From positions 310,001 to 374,000 of the forward strand of contig NZ_FTMJ01000002.1 in NCBI RefSeq assembly GCF_900156095.1: a DNA stretch of 64,000 bases. The letters are read 5' to 3'. This DNA is from Aeromonas sp. RU39B (GTDB lineage: Bacteria; Pseudomonadota; Gammaproteobacteria; Enterobacterales; Aeromonadaceae). Under the pieces are notes generated by a model that saw nothing but the letters and a program-made list of their open reading frames with translations, searched no databases and had not been told where the DNA came from. Made by a program: the position numbers and the translations under genes. Below are positions 49,254-59,108 of the stretch, one piece after another. The first letter of the stretch is position 1, and each line of letters starts with the position of its first letter.

Positions 49254-50138
49254 ATGCTCGTCGCCCTGCTTGATATCGTCATCCCGGTGTTTGCCGTGGT
49301 GGCCTGCGGCGCCCTTTATGGCCGCTGGCGCCCGGGTGGCGACCTGCACTTTGTCAATCAGGCCAATATTGAGCTCTTTACCCCGGCGCTGGTCTTCTCG
49401 GCGCTGGTCAAATACCCGCTGGCGCTCGGCCACTATCTACCTTTGCTGCTGGCTGGCTGCGTGCTGATCCTGCTGCCAGGCCTGCTGCTGCGCGTTTTGC
49501 CACTGCCCGGACTGAGCTGGCAGGCGCGGGTCGTCCCGGCCATGTTTCGCAACACCGGTAATCTGGGGATCCCCTTGATGCTGCTGGCCTTTGGCGAGCA
49601 GCAATTGGGCGCCATTGTCATGTTGTTCGTGCTCTCCAATCTGTTGCACTTCTCGGTCGGGCTGGCGATTTTATCGAGTGGTCAATCGCGCTGGGTGTGG
49701 CTTAAAAATCCCATGCCTTGGGCGGCGTTGGCCGGACTGCTGGTGGCGAATTTGCATATTCCGTTGCCCGGCTTTGTGCTCACTACCGCCTCCATGCTTG
49801 GCCAGCTGTCGGTACCCATCATGCTGTTTGCCCTCGGGATCCGGCTGCTTGAAGGGGGCATCGAAGACATCCGGCTGGCGCTGCTGGCTAATCTTGCCTA
49901 TCTACTGGTGGGCGCCTTGTCGCTCATGCTGGTGTGGTGGTTGCTGCCGCTGCAACCGGAGTGGCTGCCGCTATTGCTGGTCTCGGTGGCGCTGCCGCCA
50001 GCGGTGCTTAATTACGTCTTGTGCGAAAAGTACCAGTGTCAGCCCAAGGAAGTGGCCAGCATAGTGCTTGGTGGAAACGCGCTCTCACTGCTGGTGATCC
50101 CGCTGGCAGTGTGGTTGGCGCTGCATCTGCCACGTTGA
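49254..50138 (+). CDS. AEC-family transporter
   Basis: The 294-residue product is an integral membrane carrier of the auxin efflux carrier family with about 9-10 helices. IVIPVFAVVACGALYGRW at the start, MFRNTGNLGIPLMLLAFGEQ (the conserved NxGNxGxP motif) and LGQLSVPIMLFALGIRLLEG are typical. Family members move malate, malonate or other small organic anions, but substrate cannot be read from the sequence. ATG 49254 lies 7 bp after the yaeQ stop, so the two are probably cotranscribed; the longer frame from 49086 lies inside yaeQ and is rejected. Confidence 0.88.
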   Translation: MLVALLDIVIPVFAVVACGALYGRWRPGGDLHFVNQANIELFTPALVFSALVKYPLALGHYLPLLLAGCVLILLPGLLLRVLPLPGLSWQARVVPAMFRNTGNLGIPLMLLAFGEQQLGAIVMLFVLSNLLHFSVGLAILSSGQSRWVWLKNPMPWAALAGLLVANLHIPLPGFVLTTASMLGQLSVPIMLFALGIRLLEGGIEDIRLALLANLAYLLVGALSLMLVWWLLPLQPEWLPLLLVSVALPPAVLNYVLCEKYQCQPKEVASIVLGGNALSLLVIPLAVWLALHLPR

Positions 50139-50207
50139 ACGTGGCGCATTGGGCCGTGGGCAGCCATAGTGATGGGTAATCTGTTCCCGCCGTACCAAAG
50201 AAACAGC

Positions 50208-51128
50208 ATGAAAAAATACCTTGTCCCCCGTTGGCCATTTGGCTCGCTCTGTTTGTTGCTCACGTTATGGGCAATCCTGTGCTCTTCTGCTGTGCTGGCC
50301 GATGTGACCGAGTTTCACTATCGGGTGGCGGAAAGCAACAAAGACACGCGCAATGAATATCAGATAGCGGTGCTGCGCCTGGCGCTGGAGAAAACCCGCA
50401 AGCAGTACGGTGATTATCGTTTGCTGCCGACTATCCCGATGAATACCGCGCGTGCCATCCAGCAGCTTAATCTCGGCAGTTATAGCAATTTTATGGCGGT
50501 CTTTAGCTACAGCCCCGAGCTTATCAATAGCCGGGTGGTGCGCGGTAACCATGATGTCAGCATGGGGGTGACGGGCTATCGGGTTTGCCTGACTCGTAAA
50601 CAGCTGCTGCCATCGCTGGCCGGGGTGGATTCACTCAAGGCGCTGGGCGCCTTTATCCACGGTCAGGGCGCCGGCTGGGTCGATACCCGGATTTTGCGCT
50701 ATGCCGGTCAGCAGGTGATGGAGGTGGGCAAGTATGACAGCTTGTTCCGCATGCTCGATTCTGGCCGCTTTGAGCTGCTTTGCCGTGGTCTTAACGAGGT
50801 GATGCCGGAGCTCAAAGCCAATGCAGCGCTCAGCTCACTGGTGCTTGAGCCCAATTTGCTGCTGCACTATCCGCTGCCGCGCCTGTTTTTTGCCAACGAG
50901 CGTGACCAAGCCGGGTTGGCGCGCGTCGAGCAGGGGTTGGCGCTGGCCATGCGCGATGGCTCGTTGCAGGCGTTGTGGCAACACTTTTTTGCTGAGGATA
51001 TCGGCAAGCTTGATGTGGCAAAGCGCCGTCTGCTTGAGCTGGAAAATCCGATTCTGGACGGGTACCAGCCCCCGGCCGGGCAGATTTTCTACCATCCGAT
51101 GAAGCGGACCTTTTCTCGGGCGCAGTGA
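50208..51128 (+). CDS. Periplasmic binding-protein-like protein of unknown ligand
   Basis: The 306-residue product has a clear signal peptide (MKKYLVPRWPFGSLCLLLTL ... SSAVLADV) and then a soluble domain. YRVAESNKDTRNEYQIAVLR, GYRVCLTRKQLLPSL, GAFIHGQGAGWVDTRILRYA and YDSLFRMLDSGRFELLCRGL resemble a family 3 solute-binding fold used by many orphan periplasmic proteins in Aeromonas, Shewanella and Vibrio. No ABC permease or ATPase is adjacent, so it may be a sensor-type or orphan binding protein. ATG 50208 has only a weak ribosome site; a GTG at 50169 is in frame. Confidence 0.6.
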   Translation: MKKYLVPRWPFGSLCLLLTLWAILCSSAVLADVTEFHYRVAESNKDTRNEYQIAVLRLALEKTRKQYGDYRLLPTIPMNTARAIQQLNLGSYSNFMAVFSYSPELINSRVVRGNHDVSMGVTGYRVCLTRKQLLPSLAGVDSLKALGAFIHGQGAGWVDTRILRYAGQQVMEVGKYDSLFRMLDSGRFELLCRGLNEVMPELKANAALSSLVLEPNLLLHYPLPRLFFANERDQAGLARVEQGLALAMRDGSLQALWQHFFAEDIGKLDVAKRRLLELENPILDGYQPPAGQIFYHPMKRTFSRAQ

Positions 51129-51572
51129 TCAGCGCCGTGGCAGACTGACAATTTCCCGCTGAAACTGGCTGCGTTCACTCAATGCCACCAGATCGGTCCA
51201 CTCGCGAAACAGGGCAACGGTCATCGGGTTAAACCAGCGGGCCCCGGTGTAGTAGAGGCGCGGATTGAGCGTATCCCGTTCACTGCGTACCACCAGCAAG
51301 GTCAGTGCCGTGCGGCTCACCGGCGAGGGAAGTCGCAACTCATCGCCCGGGCGAAAACGGCGCCGGCTGAGCAGGCCCAGGCCGGCCACGCTGATATTGA
51401 GCACTTTGAGCAGAGGCGCCGGTCGCAACCAGTCGAGCCAGTGATGAACCCGTCGTCCGTGGATAGCAAAGCCGCGTCCTTCGAGCAGCAGGCGGGGATG
51501 ATGGCGTTTGTCATAGCCACGGGGAAAGATGTGGCTGACCAGGACCGGTTTACGCAGCGCTTGGCGGGGCAT
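51129..51572 (-). CDS. PilZ-domain protein (cyclic-di-GMP receptor candidate)
   Basis: The 147-residue product carries both PilZ motifs: RHHPR (RxxxR) at about residues 23-27 and NISVAGLG (D/NxSxxG) at about residues 57-64, followed by beta strands (LLSRRRFRPGDELRLPSP). PilZ domains bind cyclic-di-GMP. I chose ATG 51572 because GGAG lies 7-8 bases upstream; the open frame runs back to a TTG at 51761 and includes an ATG at 51638 with a poor ribosome site. It is divergent from dedA. Partner unknown. Confidence 0.75.
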   Translation of the reverse strand: MPRQALRKPVLVSHIFPRGYDKRHHPRLLLEGRGFAIHGRRVHHWLDWLRPAPLLKVLNISVAGLGLLSRRRFRPGDELRLPSPVSRTALTLLVVRSERDTLNPRLYYTGARWFNPMTVALFREWTDLVALSERSQFQREIVSLPRR

Positions 51573-51721
51573 GGGGCGACTCCAGATGCTGGCCACAGAG
51601 CCAACCTTTGAATAAATCACGTAATGCCCAGCATGCATCGGGATTTTGCTCGGCAATGTGATCTTGATTAGATTCTTAACCCAATAAAAACCTTGACCCC
51701 CAGATTGTCGTGCTGAGAGCG

Positions 51722-51737
51722 GCAGAGTAGACTCTGC
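51722..51737. other. Perfect dyad upstream of dedA
   Basis: GCAGAGTAGACTCTGC is a 7+7 bp perfect inverted repeat with a 2-bp centre, 26 bp before the dedA ATG. It could be an operator or a leader hairpin near the ribosome site. Confidence 0.4.
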
Positions 51738-51763
51738 ACCAGTTTTAACTCGAGTGGACAACC

Positions 51764-52405
51764 ATGGATCTGATCCTTTATCTCGTCGACTTCATCCTGC
51801 ATGTGGACGTACATCTTAAAGAGCTGTTTGAGAACTACGGTGTGTGGGTTTACGCCATCCTGTTTCTGATCATCTTCTGTGAAACCGGTCTGGTAGTGAC
51901 GCCTTTCCTGCCGGGTGACTCGCTGCTGTTTGCCGCCGGCGCCCTGACCGTTGGCTCGGTGCTGGATGTGCATACGCTGGCGGCTGTGATGATCATCGCA
52001 GCCGTGCTGGGCAACGTGGTCAACTACACCATCGGCCACTTCTTTGGCGAAAAGCTGTTCCAGAATTCCAACTCCAAGATCTTCCGGCGCGATCATCTGG
52101 ACAAGACCCATGCGTTTTATGCCAAGCATGGCGGCAAGACCATCATCATCACCCGTTTCCTGCCCATCGTGCGCACCTTCGCGCCGTTTGTGGCCGGTAT
52201 GGGGGCCATGACCTATCCGCGCTTTCTCGCCTTCAACTTCGTCGGTGGCCTGCTGTGGGTGGTGAGCTTTGTCTACGCCGGCCACTTCTTTGGTAACCTG
52301 CCGGTGGTTCGTCACAACTTCACCCTGCTTATTTTTGGCATCATCATCATCTCGCTGCTACCGATGGTGATCGGTGGCATCAAGGCCAAGCTGGCCAAAG
52401 CATAA
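51764..52405 (+). CDS. dedA: DedA-family inner membrane protein
   Basis: The 213-residue product follows E. coli DedA closely: [56 protein letters not shown] and [20 protein letters not shown] with the conserved Arg. DedA proteins carry lipid (undecaprenyl phosphate or phospholipid) across the inner membrane in several recent studies. About five membrane segments, two of them re-entrant by family analogy. A G-rich GTGGA precedes the ATG. Confidence 0.93.
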   Translation: MDLILYLVDFILHVDVHLKELFENYGVWVYAILFLIIFCETGLVVTPFLPGDSLLFAAGALTVGSVLDVHTLAAVMIIAAVLGNVVNYTIGHFFGEKLFQNSNSKIFRRDHLDKTHAFYAKHGGKTIIITRFLPIVRTFAPFVAGMGAMTYPRFLAFNFVGGLLWVVSFVYAGHFFGNLPVVRHNFTLLIFGIIIISLLPMVIGGIKAKLAKA

Positions 52406-52419
52406 TGTTGACCCGATGA

Positions 52420-52446
52420 AAAGCGCGCCTTTTGGCGCGTTTTTCA
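52420..52446. terminator. Bidirectional terminator between dedA and metR
   Basis: CGCGCC (52424-52429), TTTT and GGCGCG (52434-52439) form a 6-bp stem with T-runs on the plus side (TTTTTC) and CTTTTC on the minus side. It overlaps the metR stop codon region. Confidence 0.8.
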
Positions 52447-53331
52447 TTTAGCGGCCATGGCGTGGCGTATCAGGGTAAACAAGCCCTGCAGGGCGGACTG
52501 CTGCCGCTCGCTAGCCCGCACTGCGCCATACATATGACGGGTGATCCCGGTGCCCAGTGGCTTGGCCACCAACATGCCCTGCCTGACAAACTCGCTACTG
52601 GCCCAATCGGGCAGAGCAGCCACCCCAAAGCCGGCGGCGGCCATTTGCAGCATCACCGAGGTGTTATCAACGACCTTGCAGCGCGCTGGTTCAATGGTTG
52701 CCGGTTGCAAAAAGCGGCTGAACACATCCATCCGCGCACGCTCTACCGGGTAGATCAGCAGCACTTCGCGCAGCAGATCGTCAGGCTCAATCTTCGCTGT
52801 GGTCGCCAAGGGGTGATCAGGCGCCATCACCAGCTCCAAGCGGTAATCAAACAGCGGCTCGAAATGGAGATCGCCGCGCACCTGCACATCAGAAGTCAGC
52901 AGCAGATCCAGCTGTCCGGCCAACAGGCTGGCAATGGTGTCAAAGCCCGGTAGGGATTCGACCTCGAGCTCAATACCCGGCCAATCGCGGCGAAAGGCAG
53001 GCAGCAGGGGCAGCAGCCAATGAATGCAGCTGTGGCAATCGAGCGCCAGATGCAGCTCTCCTTGATTCCCGTTTTGCAGCGCCTGCAGCTGCTTTTCCGT
53101 CTGGTTGACCAGCGGCAAGACGCTGTGCGCGAGTTTAAGCACCAGCTCACCGGCCGGGGTGAAACACAGTGGCCGGCTTTTGCGCAAATAAAGCTCGCCG
53201 CCGAGACGCCCTTCCAGCTCCTTGAGCTGGTGGGAGAGGGCCGACTGGGTGAGGTTTAGCGCCACTGCCGCGCCCGCCAGCGAGCCCTGCTCGGCCAGGG
53301 CCGAGATAGTTCGCAAGTGTTTGAATTCCAT
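52444..53331 (-). CDS. metR: LysR-family regulator MetR
   Basis: MetR activates methionine genes such as metE with homocysteine as coinducer. The 295-residue product has the N-terminal helix-turn-helix (EQGSLAGAAVALNLTQSALS, residues about 14-33) and an effector domain. LALDCHSCIHWLLPLLPAF, LLLTSDVQVRGDLHFEPLFD, APDHPLA and LLIYPVERARMDVFSRFLQP match E. coli MetR closely. It is divergent from metE, the standard arrangement, with a MetR site between them. Confidence 0.95.
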   Translation of the reverse strand: MEFKHLRTISALAEQGSLAGAAVALNLTQSALSHQLKELEGRLGGELYLRKSRPLCFTPAGELVLKLAHSVLPLVNQTEKQLQALQNGNQGELHLALDCHSCIHWLLPLLPAFRRDWPGIELEVESLPGFDTIASLLAGQLDLLLTSDVQVRGDLHFEPLFDYRLELVMAPDHPLATTAKIEPDDLLREVLLIYPVERARMDVFSRFLQPATIEPARCKVVDNTSVMLQMAAAGFGVAALPDWASSEFVRQGMLVAKPLGTGITRHMYGAVRASERQQSALQGLFTLIRHAMAAK

Positions 53332-53366
53332 GCATGCTCCTGCTTGAGAAATCCTTGAGAGCCAGT

Positions 53367-53379
53367 TGAACAGGATTCA
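53367..53379. promoter_or_regulatory. MetR binding site
   Basis: TGAACAGGATTCA fits the MetR consensus TGAANNNNNTTCA exactly. It lies between metR and metE, 105 bp before the metE ATG. Confidence 0.7.
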
Positions 53380-53409
53380 GTAGTCAGCCCCACCATAGCT
53401 TGTCATTCT

Positions 53410-53433
53410 GGATGTGTAAACATCTGGACGGCT
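53410..53433. promoter_or_regulatory. Candidate MetJ operator (tandem met boxes)
   Basis: Three adjacent octamers GGATGTGT, AAACATCT and GGACGGCT match the met box AGACRTCT at 5, 7 and 6 of 8 positions. MetJ binds tandem met boxes. A -10-like TATAAC lies just downstream (53451-53456) without a good -35, fitting an activator-dependent metE promoter. Confidence 0.5.
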
Positions 53434-53483
53434 AAATAAGGTCGCCAGCCTATAACATGAGCTGATAATCAAGAGAGAAGGCG

Positions 53484-55769
53484 ATGACTCAAGCACACAC
53501 CCTGGGATTTCCCCGCATCGGCGCGCGCCGCGAACTGAAATTTGCTATCGAGGCCTATTGGCGTGGCGAGATAGATCGCGATGAACTGCTGACCTTGGGC
53601 AAGACGCTGCGCACTCGTCACTGGCTGGCCCAGCGTGATGCTGGAGTGAGCCTGCTGCCGGTTGGCGATTTTGCCTGGTACGATCAGGTGCTCGGCACCA
53701 GTTTGCTGGTCGATGCCATTCCTGAGCGCCACCGCGCCGGTGACACGGATCTCGATACCCTGTTCCGGGTTGCCCGTGGCCGCGCGCCGACCGGCCCGCA
53801 CGCCGCTGCTGCCGAAATGACCAAGTGGTTTAACACCAACTATCACTATCTGGTGCCCGAATTTAGCCGCGATCAGCGCTTTAAGCTCGGTTGGTCGCAG
53901 CTCTTTGATGAGGTGCAAGAGGCCAAGGCGTTAGATTTGCCCGTCAAAGCGGTGCTGCTTGGGCCTGTCTCATATCTGTGGCTTGGCAAAGAGAAAGAGG
54001 CCGGGTTCTCCCGACTCGATCTGCTTGAGCGACTGCTGATCGTTTATCAGGAGATCCTGGCCAAGCTCGCCGCGCAAGGGGTGCAGTGGGTACAGATGGA
54101 TGAGCCGGCCTTGACGTTGGATCTGCCCGATGAGTGGCGCCTTGCCTACTTGCGTGCCTATGAGCGGCTCGCTGGCCCCTGCAAGCTGCTGCTGACCCCC
54201 TATTTTGGCTCGGTCGAGCATCAACGTGAGCTTATCACTAGCTTGAAAGTCGATGGCCTGCACCTGGACCTGGTCGCTGCACCCGAGCAGATCGAGACCC
54301 TGATCCCGGCACTGCCGCCGCACTGGGTGGTGTCGGCTGGCGTTATCAATGGCCGCAATGTGTGGCGGGCTAACCTCAAGCGCTGGCAAGAGCGTCTGGC
54401 GCCGCTTAAAGCGCGCCTTGGCGAGCGGCTGTGGATTGCCAGCTCCTGCTCGCTGCTGCACAGCCCGGTTGATCTCAATCTGGAAACCACCTTGCCGCCC
54501 CAGGTAAAGAGCTGGTTTGCCTTTGCCACCCAAAAATGCCACGAGTTGGGGCTGCTGGCCCGTGCCCTTGAAAGTGGCAATCACGCCGAGCTGATTGCCT
54601 ACAGCCAGCCGATCATCGAGCGTGAGACGGATAAAAGCGTGCATAAGCCAGCGGTTCAGGCGCGTCTTGCGACCTTAAGTGAGCAAGATTTCCATCGCCA
54701 ATCGGCGTATGGCGTGCGTGCGGCGGCGCAATCAGCCGCCCTCGGTTTGCCGCTGCTGCCAACCACCACCATCGGTTCATTCCCGCAAACGTCAGCGATC
54801 CGTACCCTGCGTCAGGAGTGGCGCGCCGGTCGCATCGACAATGGCGCTTATGAAGCCGGGATCCGCGAGCAGATCAACGACGCGATTAGCCGCCAGGAGG
54901 CGATTGGCCTGGATGTGCTGGTGCACGGTGAAGCCGAGCGTAACGACATGGTGGAGTATTTCGGTGAGCTGCTCAGTGGTTTTGCCATCACCCGCTTTGG
55001 TTGGGTGCAAAGCTATGGCTCGCGCTGCGTCAAGCCGCCAGTCATCACCGGAGATATTGACCGCCCGACGCCAATGACCGTCGAGTGGACCCGCTATGCC
55101 CAGAGCCTGACCGATAAGCCGGTCAAGGGGATGCTGACGGGACCGGTGACCATTTTGTGCTGGTCGTTCCCGCGCGAAGATGTGAGCCGCGAGCAGTCGG
55201 CGCTGCAGATTGGTCTGGCGATCCGCGACGAGGTGGCCGATCTCGAGGCGGCAGGGGTGAAAGTGATCCAGATCGATGAGCCGGCCATCCGTGAAGGGTT
55301 GCCGCTGCGCCGTCAGGATCATCAGGCTTACCTGGATTGGGCTGTGCGTTCGTTTCGCCTAAGTGCCAGCGTGGTGCGTGATGACACCCAGATCCACACC
55401 CACATGTGCTACAGCGATTTTAACCTCATCATCGAGGCGGTGGCGGCGCTGGATGCCGATGTCATCACCATCGAGACCAGCCGTAGCCAGATGCAGCTGC
55501 TCGAAGCCTTCGAGCGCTTTAACTACCCCAACGAAATCGGGCCGGGCGTGTATGACATTCACTCGCCCAACGTGCCGAGCCAGCCGTGGATTGAAGGCTT
55601 GCTGCGCCGCGCCGCCGAGCTTATTCCGGTCAAGCGGCTGTGGGTGAACCCGGACTGTGGTCTTAAAACCCGTGGCTGGGAAGAGACCGAAGCGGCCTTG
55701 ACGGTGATGGTGGCGGCCGCAAAGCAGCTGCGCCGTGAATTGCAGGGCGCGTCATCACCGACGCGTTAA
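53484..55769 (+). CDS. metE: Cobalamin-independent methionine synthase
   Basis: MetE methylates homocysteine from 5-methyltetrahydropteroyl-triglutamate. The 761-residue product has the two-barrel layout: [20 protein letters not shown] at the N-terminus, and in the C-terminal barrel [38 protein letters not shown] and [17 protein letters not shown]. The zinc ligands appear as HTHMCYSDF (His, Cys) and [11 protein letters not shown] (Cys). AGAGAAGG precedes the ATG. It is divergent from metR. Confidence 0.97.
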   Translation: MTQAHTLGFPRIGARRELKFAIEAYWRGEIDRDELLTLGKTLRTRHWLAQRDAGVSLLPVGDFAWYDQVLGTSLLVDAIPERHRAGDTDLDTLFRVARGRAPTGPHAAAAEMTKWFNTNYHYLVPEFSRDQRFKLGWSQLFDEVQEAKALDLPVKAVLLGPVSYLWLGKEKEAGFSRLDLLERLLIVYQEILAKLAAQGVQWVQMDEPALTLDLPDEWRLAYLRAYERLAGPCKLLLTPYFGSVEHQRELITSLKVDGLHLDLVAAPEQIETLIPALPPHWVVSAGVINGRNVWRANLKRWQERLAPLKARLGERLWIASSCSLLHSPVDLNLETTLPPQVKSWFAFATQKCHELGLLARALESGNHAELIAYSQPIIERETDKSVHKPAVQARLATLSEQDFHRQSAYGVRAAAQSAALGLPLLPTTTIGSFPQTSAIRTLRQEWRAGRIDNGAYEAGIREQINDAISRQEAIGLDVLVHGEAERNDMVEYFGELLSGFAITRFGWVQSYGSRCVKPPVITGDIDRPTPMTVEWTRYAQSLTDKPVKGMLTGPVTILCWSFPREDVSREQSALQIGLAIRDEVADLEAAGVKVIQIDEPAIREGLPLRRQDHQAYLDWAVRSFRLSASVVRDDTQIHTHMCYSDFNLIIEAVAALDADVITIETSRSQMQLLEAFERFNYPNEIGPGVYDIHSPNVPSQPWIEGLLRRAAELIPVKRLWVNPDCGLKTRGWEETEAALTVMVAAAKQLRRELQGASSPTR

Positions 55770-55774
55770 GCAGT

Positions 55775-55808
55775 AAAAAATCGGGGAGGCCAGTGGCCTC
55801 CCCGTGCT
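55775..55808. terminator. Terminator between metE and uxaA
   Basis: CGGGGAGGCC (55782-55791), AGT and GGCCTCCCCG (55795-55804) form a perfect 10-bp stem. The minus side runs into ATTTTTTAC, good for uxaA; the plus side has TGCTGTTTT, weaker for metE. Confidence 0.85.
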
Positions 55809-55828
55809 GTTTTCTGCATACCGTGCGT

Positions 55829-57316
55829 TTAGAGCGTGACGCCACTTTTGAATATGGCCAGCTCGCGGAAATCGTTGATTTCGTTACGGGCCGGCTTGCC
55901 GTTGGCGATATCGACGATGAGATCGACAAACTGCTCAAGCAGGGCGGGCATGCTGACACCTTCGACTAGCGTACCGGCGTTAAAGTCGATCCAGTGCGGC
56001 TTGCGGCGCGCCAGATCGCTGTTCGTCGCCAGCTTGACGGTCGGTACCGGTCCGCCATAGGGCGTCCCGCGACCGGTACTAAACAGCACCATGTGGCAGC
56101 CGGCACCGGCCAGCGCGCTGGTGGCCACGGCGTCGTTACCCGGCGCGCTCAGCAGGTTCAGACCAGGCTGGCTCAGGCGTGCACCATAGGGCAGCACGTC
56201 AATCACCTGACTGTCACCGGCCTTTTGGGTGCAACCGAGGGATTTCTCTTCCAGCGTCGAGATGCCGCCAGCCTTGTTACCTGGCGACGGGTTTTCATAG
56301 ATGGGCTGGTTATGGTCGATGAAATACTGCTTGAAGTCATTGACCATCTTGACGGTTTTCTCAAACACCGCTTCATCGCGGCAGCGCGACATCAGGATGC
56401 GCTCGGCACCGAACATCTCCGGCACTTCGGTCAGCACCGTGGTGCCGCCATGCTCAATCACATAATCGGAGAAGCAGCCGAGTAGCGGGTTGGCGGTGAT
56501 GCCGGAGAAACCATCCGAGCCACCGCATTCGAGACCAAAGCTCAGCTCGCCAAGGTGGCCCGGGGTGCGGGTATCCTGGCGCATGATAGCCAGCAGCTCT
56601 TTGAGCTGGGCCACACCGTGCTCTACTTCATCGTCGTGCTGTTGGCAGACCATAAAGCGGGTGCGCTCGGTATCAAAGTCGCCCAGGGTCTCACGAAATG
56701 CCGCGATCTGGTTGTTCTCGCAGCCAAGCCCTACCACCAGCACACCGCCGCAGTTGGGGTGGTTCACCAGGTTTTGCAGCAAGGTACGGGTGTTGAGGTG
56801 ATCCTGACCCAGTTGGGAGCAGCCGTACTGGTGGCTAAACAGGTGGATACCATCGATGCCAGAGAGATCGCACTCTTGCTCAAAGCGTTGCTTCATCTGC
56901 TTGGTCAGGGCGTTGACACAGCCTACGGTTGGCAGGATCCACAGCTCGTTACGCACGCCGACCTGACCGTTGGCGCGGCGATAGATATTGATCTCGCGAT
57001 TGGGCAGGTGAGTGCTGGCCGAGGTGAGCTCGGGTTGGTAGCTGTACTCATCGAGATCGCTTAAGTTGGTGCCCATGTTGTGGTTGTGCACATGTTCACC
57101 TTTGGCAATCGGCGCTTTGGCATGGCCAATGGGCAGACCGTACTTGATGACGTGCTCACCTTGCGCCAGATCGCGCAGGGCCAGCTTGTGACCACGGGCA
57201 GTGGTGGCCTTGACCGTGAGGGTGCTATCCCCCAGTTCGAGCTGCTCACCTTCGGCCAGTTCGCGCAGTGTCACCACCACGTTGTCGGAGGGGTGGATTT
57301 TGATAAATGAGGGCAT
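55829..57316 (-). CDS. uxaA: Altronate dehydratase
   Basis: UxaA dehydrates D-altronate to 2-keto-3-deoxygluconate in galacturonate breakdown, with a divalent metal. The product is 495 residues, the same as E. coli UxaA. It has the N-terminal SAF domain (IHPSDNVVVTLRELAEGEQL ... IKYGLPIGHAKAPIAKGEHV), then GVRNELWILPTVGCVNALTK, HQYGCSQLGQD, VVGLGCENNQIAAF and LSFGLECGGSDGFSGITANP. AAGGAG precedes the ATG. It is downstream of uxaC, with a hairpin-rich 126-bp gap between. uxaB (altronate oxidoreductase) is not in the window. Confidence 0.95.
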   Translation of the reverse strand: MPSFIKIHPSDNVVVTLRELAEGEQLELGDSTLTVKATTARGHKLALRDLAQGEHVIKYGLPIGHAKAPIAKGEHVHNHNMGTNLSDLDEYSYQPELTSASTHLPNREINIYRRANGQVGVRNELWILPTVGCVNALTKQMKQRFEQECDLSGIDGIHLFSHQYGCSQLGQDHLNTRTLLQNLVNHPNCGGVLVVGLGCENNQIAAFRETLGDFDTERTRFMVCQQHDDEVEHGVAQLKELLAIMRQDTRTPGHLGELSFGLECGGSDGFSGITANPLLGCFSDYVIEHGGTTVLTEVPEMFGAERILMSRCRDEAVFEKTVKMVNDFKQYFIDHNQPIYENPSPGNKAGGISTLEEKSLGCTQKAGDSQVIDVLPYGARLSQPGLNLLSAPGNDAVATSALAGAGCHMVLFSTGRGTPYGGPVPTVKLATNSDLARRKPHWIDFNAGTLVEGVSMPALLEQFVDLIVDIANGKPARNEINDFRELAIFKSGVTL

Positions 57317-57342
57317 GATTGCTCCTTGCTAGGGTGGCGATG

Positions 57343-57434
57343 GCGGGCTTGTGTCGCCCGCTCACCGTCAGGCGTGGTGCCTGTTGCCACCACGAAAAAC
57401 GCACAGTGTCAGTGGGGGGAGCAAGCTCGCTCCC
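57343..57434 (-). other. Two hairpins in the uxaC-uxaA gap
   Basis: GCGGGC/GCCCGC (57343-57348, 57356-57361) and GGGAGC/GCTCCC (57417-57422, 57429-57434) are two GC-rich inverted repeats between the uxaC stop and the uxaA start. Neither has a U-run. They may set the relative amounts of the two messages. Confidence 0.45.
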
Positions 57435-57442
57435 ACCCGGAA

Positions 57443-58855
57443 TCAATTCACTTCAATGGCAAAGTAGTTGCGGGCATTGTCAAAGCAGATGTTTTGCACC
57501 ATGCGACCGAGCAGATTGATGTCCGCCGGGGCTTCACCACTCTCGACCCAGCGTCCGATCATCCGGCACAAAATGCGGCGGAAGTATTCGTGACGGGTGT
57601 AGGAGAGGAAACTGCGACTGTCGGTCAGCATGCCGACAAAGCGGCTCAGTAAGCCAAGTTGGGCGAGTTGGGTCAGTTGACGCTCCATGCCATCTTTTTG
57701 ATCGTTAAACCACCAGCCGGAGCCAAACTGCATCTTGCCGGGGATACCATCCCCCTGGAAGTTGCCGATCATGGTGCCGAGCACTTCGTTGTCGCTCGGA
57801 TTGAGGCAGTAGAGGATGGTTTTCGGCAGACGGTTGTTGCGATCTTGCGCATCCAGCAGACGGGAGAGCGCCTGAGCGACCGGGGCATCATTGATGGAGT
57901 CAAAGCCGGTGTCCGGGCCAAGGGTGATCAGGCGGCGGTGATTGTTATTGCGCAGCGCTCCGATGTGATATTGCTGAACCCAGCCGCGCTGATGGTATTG
58001 CTCGCCAAGGAAAAGCAGCACGGCGGTCTTGAAGGCGGCCACGTCACGGCGCTCAAGGCGCTCGCCGGCCAGACGGCGGGCCAGCATGGCATCAAGGGCC
58101 GCTTCATCAGCCTCTGCATACAGCACTTCATCCAGCGCATGGTCGGCAATTTTGCAGCCGTGGGCGGCAAAATGGTCGAGACGGCGGGTCAGGGCGGTAG
58201 TCAGGTCGGCAAAGGTGCGGATCTCTATGTCGCTCACGGCGCCAAGTTGACTCATGTAGTCAGCAAAGCTATCGAGCTCGATGTTGAACGCCTTGTCTGG
58301 CCGCCAGCTTGGCAGCACCTGAACGGCAAAGCCCTTATCGGCGGCCAGTGCCGCGTGGTGGCGCAGATCGTCAATCGGATCATCGGTGGTGCCGACCATC
58401 TTCACATTCATCTTGGTCATGATGCTGCGGGCCGAAAAATCGGGGCGGGCCAGCATGTCATTGCAACGATCCCAGATCTGGCGAGCAGTTCGCGGGCCGA
58501 GCAGGGTATCGGTAATGCCAAACGGACGGCGCAACTCGAGGTGGGTCCAGTGGTAGAGGGGGTTACCGATGGTTTCGGGAACGGTACTGGCCCAGGCTTC
58601 AAACTTCTCGTAATCGCTGGCATCACCGGTGCAAAAACGCTCATCCACCCCGTTGCTGCGCATGGCGCGCCACTTGTAGTGATCACCCTTGAGCCAGATG
58701 TCGAACAGGTTGGCAAAGCGATGATCGTCGGCAATCAGGGCCGGCGGCAGGTGGCAGTGATAGTCGATGATGGGCTGATCGGCGGCGAAATCATGATAGA
58801 GCTGGCGGGCAAAGGCGCTGTCTAGCAGGAAATCATCGGTCATAAAGAGGCTCAT
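57443..58855 (-). CDS. uxaC: Uronate (glucuronate/galacturonate) isomerase
   Basis: UxaC isomerises D-glucuronate to D-fructuronate and D-galacturonate to D-tagaturonate. The 470-residue product (E. coli UxaC is also 470) is an amidohydrolase-superfamily barrel. [20 protein letters not shown] carries the HxH metal pair. [20 protein letters not shown] and [20 protein letters not shown], with the late Asp, follow. GGGAGC stands before the ATG. First gene of the uxaCA unit, divergent from exuR across a 512-bp control region. Confidence 0.96.
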   Translation of the reverse strand: MSLFMTDDFLLDSAFARQLYHDFAADQPIIDYHCHLPPALIADDHRFANLFDIWLKGDHYKWRAMRSNGVDERFCTGDASDYEKFEAWASTVPETIGNPLYHWTHLELRRPFGITDTLLGPRTARQIWDRCNDMLARPDFSARSIMTKMNVKMVGTTDDPIDDLRHHAALAADKGFAVQVLPSWRPDKAFNIELDSFADYMSQLGAVSDIEIRTFADLTTALTRRLDHFAAHGCKIADHALDEVLYAEADEAALDAMLARRLAGERLERRDVAAFKTAVLLFLGEQYHQRGWVQQYHIGALRNNNHRRLITLGPDTGFDSINDAPVAQALSRLLDAQDRNNRLPKTILYCLNPSDNEVLGTMIGNFQGDGIPGKMQFGSGWWFNDQKDGMERQLTQLAQLGLLSRFVGMLTDSRSFLSYTRHEYFRRILCRMIGRWVESGEAPADINLLGRMVQNICFDNARNYFAIEVN

Positions 58856-58893
58856 GGCTGGTCGCTCCCGAGGGGATGATGTGATATATCACG

Positions 58894-58911
58894 AAGTTGT
58901 TGGACCAATTA
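58894..58911. promoter_or_regulatory. ExuR/UxuR-like operator near uxaC
   Basis: AAGTTGTTGGACCAATTA matches the palindrome I recall for hexuronate regulators, AAATTGGTATACCAATTT, at 13 of 18 positions. It lies 39 bp upstream of the uxaC start, where it could cover the promoter. Confidence 0.5.
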
Positions 58912-59108
58912 TTCTTCCTGTCACACCTGTCGTCCAGTTTTCGATCAGCAAAAAATACCAACCAGATCACAGAAATCATGAAATGTTCGGTGTGAATACA
59001 CATCCGGCAGTAAATATGATTCTCATATGAGCCATTTTATGCTCTGTTTTGGGTGGTTCAAAGAGCACAGACGCGACACCTAACCTGCTGGTGCTAGGGT
59101 TTTGGGAA

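Noticed and set aside
51573-51761. Longer PilZ protein starting at TTG 51761
   Set aside because: The extra 63 residues include no domain, and the best ribosome site belongs to ATG 51572.
58881-58892. GTGATATATCAC read as a CRP site
   Set aside because: The TGTGA and TCAC halves have a 4-bp spacer instead of 6. It remains an unassigned palindrome.
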